A DNA stretch of 15,167 nucleotides. Origin: Anoxypelagibacter denitrificans (GTDB lineage Bacteria; Pseudomonadota; Alphaproteobacteria; Pelagibacterales; Pelagibacteraceae). Each line of letters begins with the position of its first letter. The first letter of the stretch is position 1. The notes under the pieces were generated by a model. The model saw nothing but the letters and a program-made list of their open reading frames with translations. It had not been told where the DNA came from and searched no databases. A program made the position numbers and the translations under genes. Positions 14,835 to 15,167 of the stretch are shown here, piece by piece. Location of the stretch: contig JAGFVZ010000023.1 of NCBI GenBank assembly GCA_017640265.1, positions 1 through 15,167 on the forward strand, written 5' to 3'.

Positions 14835-15167
14835 ATGAAATACTGGTTGCTCAAAACTGAACCCAAAGAATGGTCTTGGAAGGACCAGGTTAAGTGTGGT
14901 TCTAAAGGTTCTTTGTGGGATGGTGTTAGAAATTACCAAGCAAGAAATAATTTAAAAAAAATGAGTTATGGCGACCAATCTTTTTTTTATCATACTGGTA
15001 AAGAAAAAAAAATTGTAGGAATTGTAAAAATAATTAAAGAATATTTTCCTGACAAGGATGATAAAACTGGAAAATTCGTATCTATAATAGTGCGATCTCA
15101 TAAAAATTTCAAATTACCTGTATCGCTGGATAACATTAAAAAACATAGACCTTTAAGACACCTTTCT
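14835..15167 (+). CDS. EVE-domain protein (thymocyte nuclear protein 1-like), 3' end outside window
   Basis: A frame opens at ATG 14835 and remains open for 111 codons to the right edge. It begins MKYWLLKTEPKEWSW, followed by GSLWDGVRNYQARNNLKKM, then YGDQSFFYHTG and IVGIVKIIKEYFPDKDD. This is the EVE (formerly DUF55) fold related to YTH/PUA domains, which in characterised members reads modified bases in nucleic acid. The WDGVRNYQAR motif is the clearest marker. The full family length is about 140-150 residues, so roughly the last quarter is missing. It starts 38 bases after the ScfR-type gene on the same strand, with no terminator in between. Two upstream ATGs in another frame (14818 and 14825) lead only to a 14-codon dead end. 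Confidence 0.9.
   Translation, partial: MKYWLLKTEPKEWSWKDQVKCGSKGSLWDGVRNYQARNNLKKMSYGDQSFFYHTGKEKKIVGIVKIIKEYFPDKDDKTGKFVSIIVRSHKNFKLPVSLDNIKKHRPLRHLS

Noticed and set aside
14818..14862. Short ORF (MNFMSINEILVAQN) overlapping the EVE gene start
   Set aside because: It has only 14 codons, is in another frame, and overlaps the well-supported EVE start; it is probably chance.
1..15167. Search for a defence system, prophage, CRISPR array, insertion sequence or tRNA
   Set aside because: No transposase, integrase, Cas, toxin-antitoxin or repeat array was seen; apart from the small ORF the genes belong to known families.

Overview
The window is about 15 kb of AT-rich, tightly packed DNA. It looks like a streamlined marine alphaproteobacterium, most likely of the SAR11/Pelagibacterales type. 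The signs are low GC, overlapping start/stop junctions, almost no Shine-Dalgarno sites, and alphaproteobacterial marker families (DUF2794, IalB, the ScfR-type regulator, divergent hemC/tsaD). This placement is inferred from protein families and style, not from a search.

Layout. 1-208 (-): 5' part of hspQ. 295-1177 (+): yciB overlapping a DUF2794 gene, convergent with a Bax-inhibitor-1-like membrane protein (1179-1946, -). 2028-3732 (+): an exported IalB-family protein overlapping argG (argininosuccinate synthase). 3721-7583 (-): a five-gene run, hemC-hemD-mscS-yggT-folD, with junctions from 4-nt overlaps to 2-nt gaps, joining heme synthesis, a mechanosensitive channel, a small membrane protein and one-carbon metabolism. 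tsaD (7647-8724, +) is divergent from hemC but its 3' third is broken by four single-base indels. 8725-9593 holds a badly scrambled outer-membrane porin-like gene and a terminator. 9594-13288 (-): a glyoxylate-bypass unit, a previously unlisted 51-codon ORF, then aceA (isocitrate lyase), then glcB (malate synthase G). 13387-14796 (+): a divergent XRE/ScfR-family regulator. 14835-15167 (+): 5' part of an EVE-domain protein.

How it works together. Isocitrate lyase and malate synthase together form the glyoxylate shunt. The divergent regulator belongs to the family of RamB and PccR, which control C2/C3-acid metabolism. The shared intergenic region carries four copies of an ATTTACAA-type box arranged as two inverted pairs, one of them inside a plausible aceA-side promoter. 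The most economical reading is a self-contained, autoregulated glyoxylate-shunt module.

Two points need care. First, 8472 to about 9509 is full of frameshifts while both flanks are clean. In tsaD every shift is a single base and all conserved motifs survive in other frames, so assembly or sequencing error at a hypervariable porin locus is more likely than true gene loss. Second, no tRNA, rRNA, CRISPR array, insertion sequence or integrase gene was seen.
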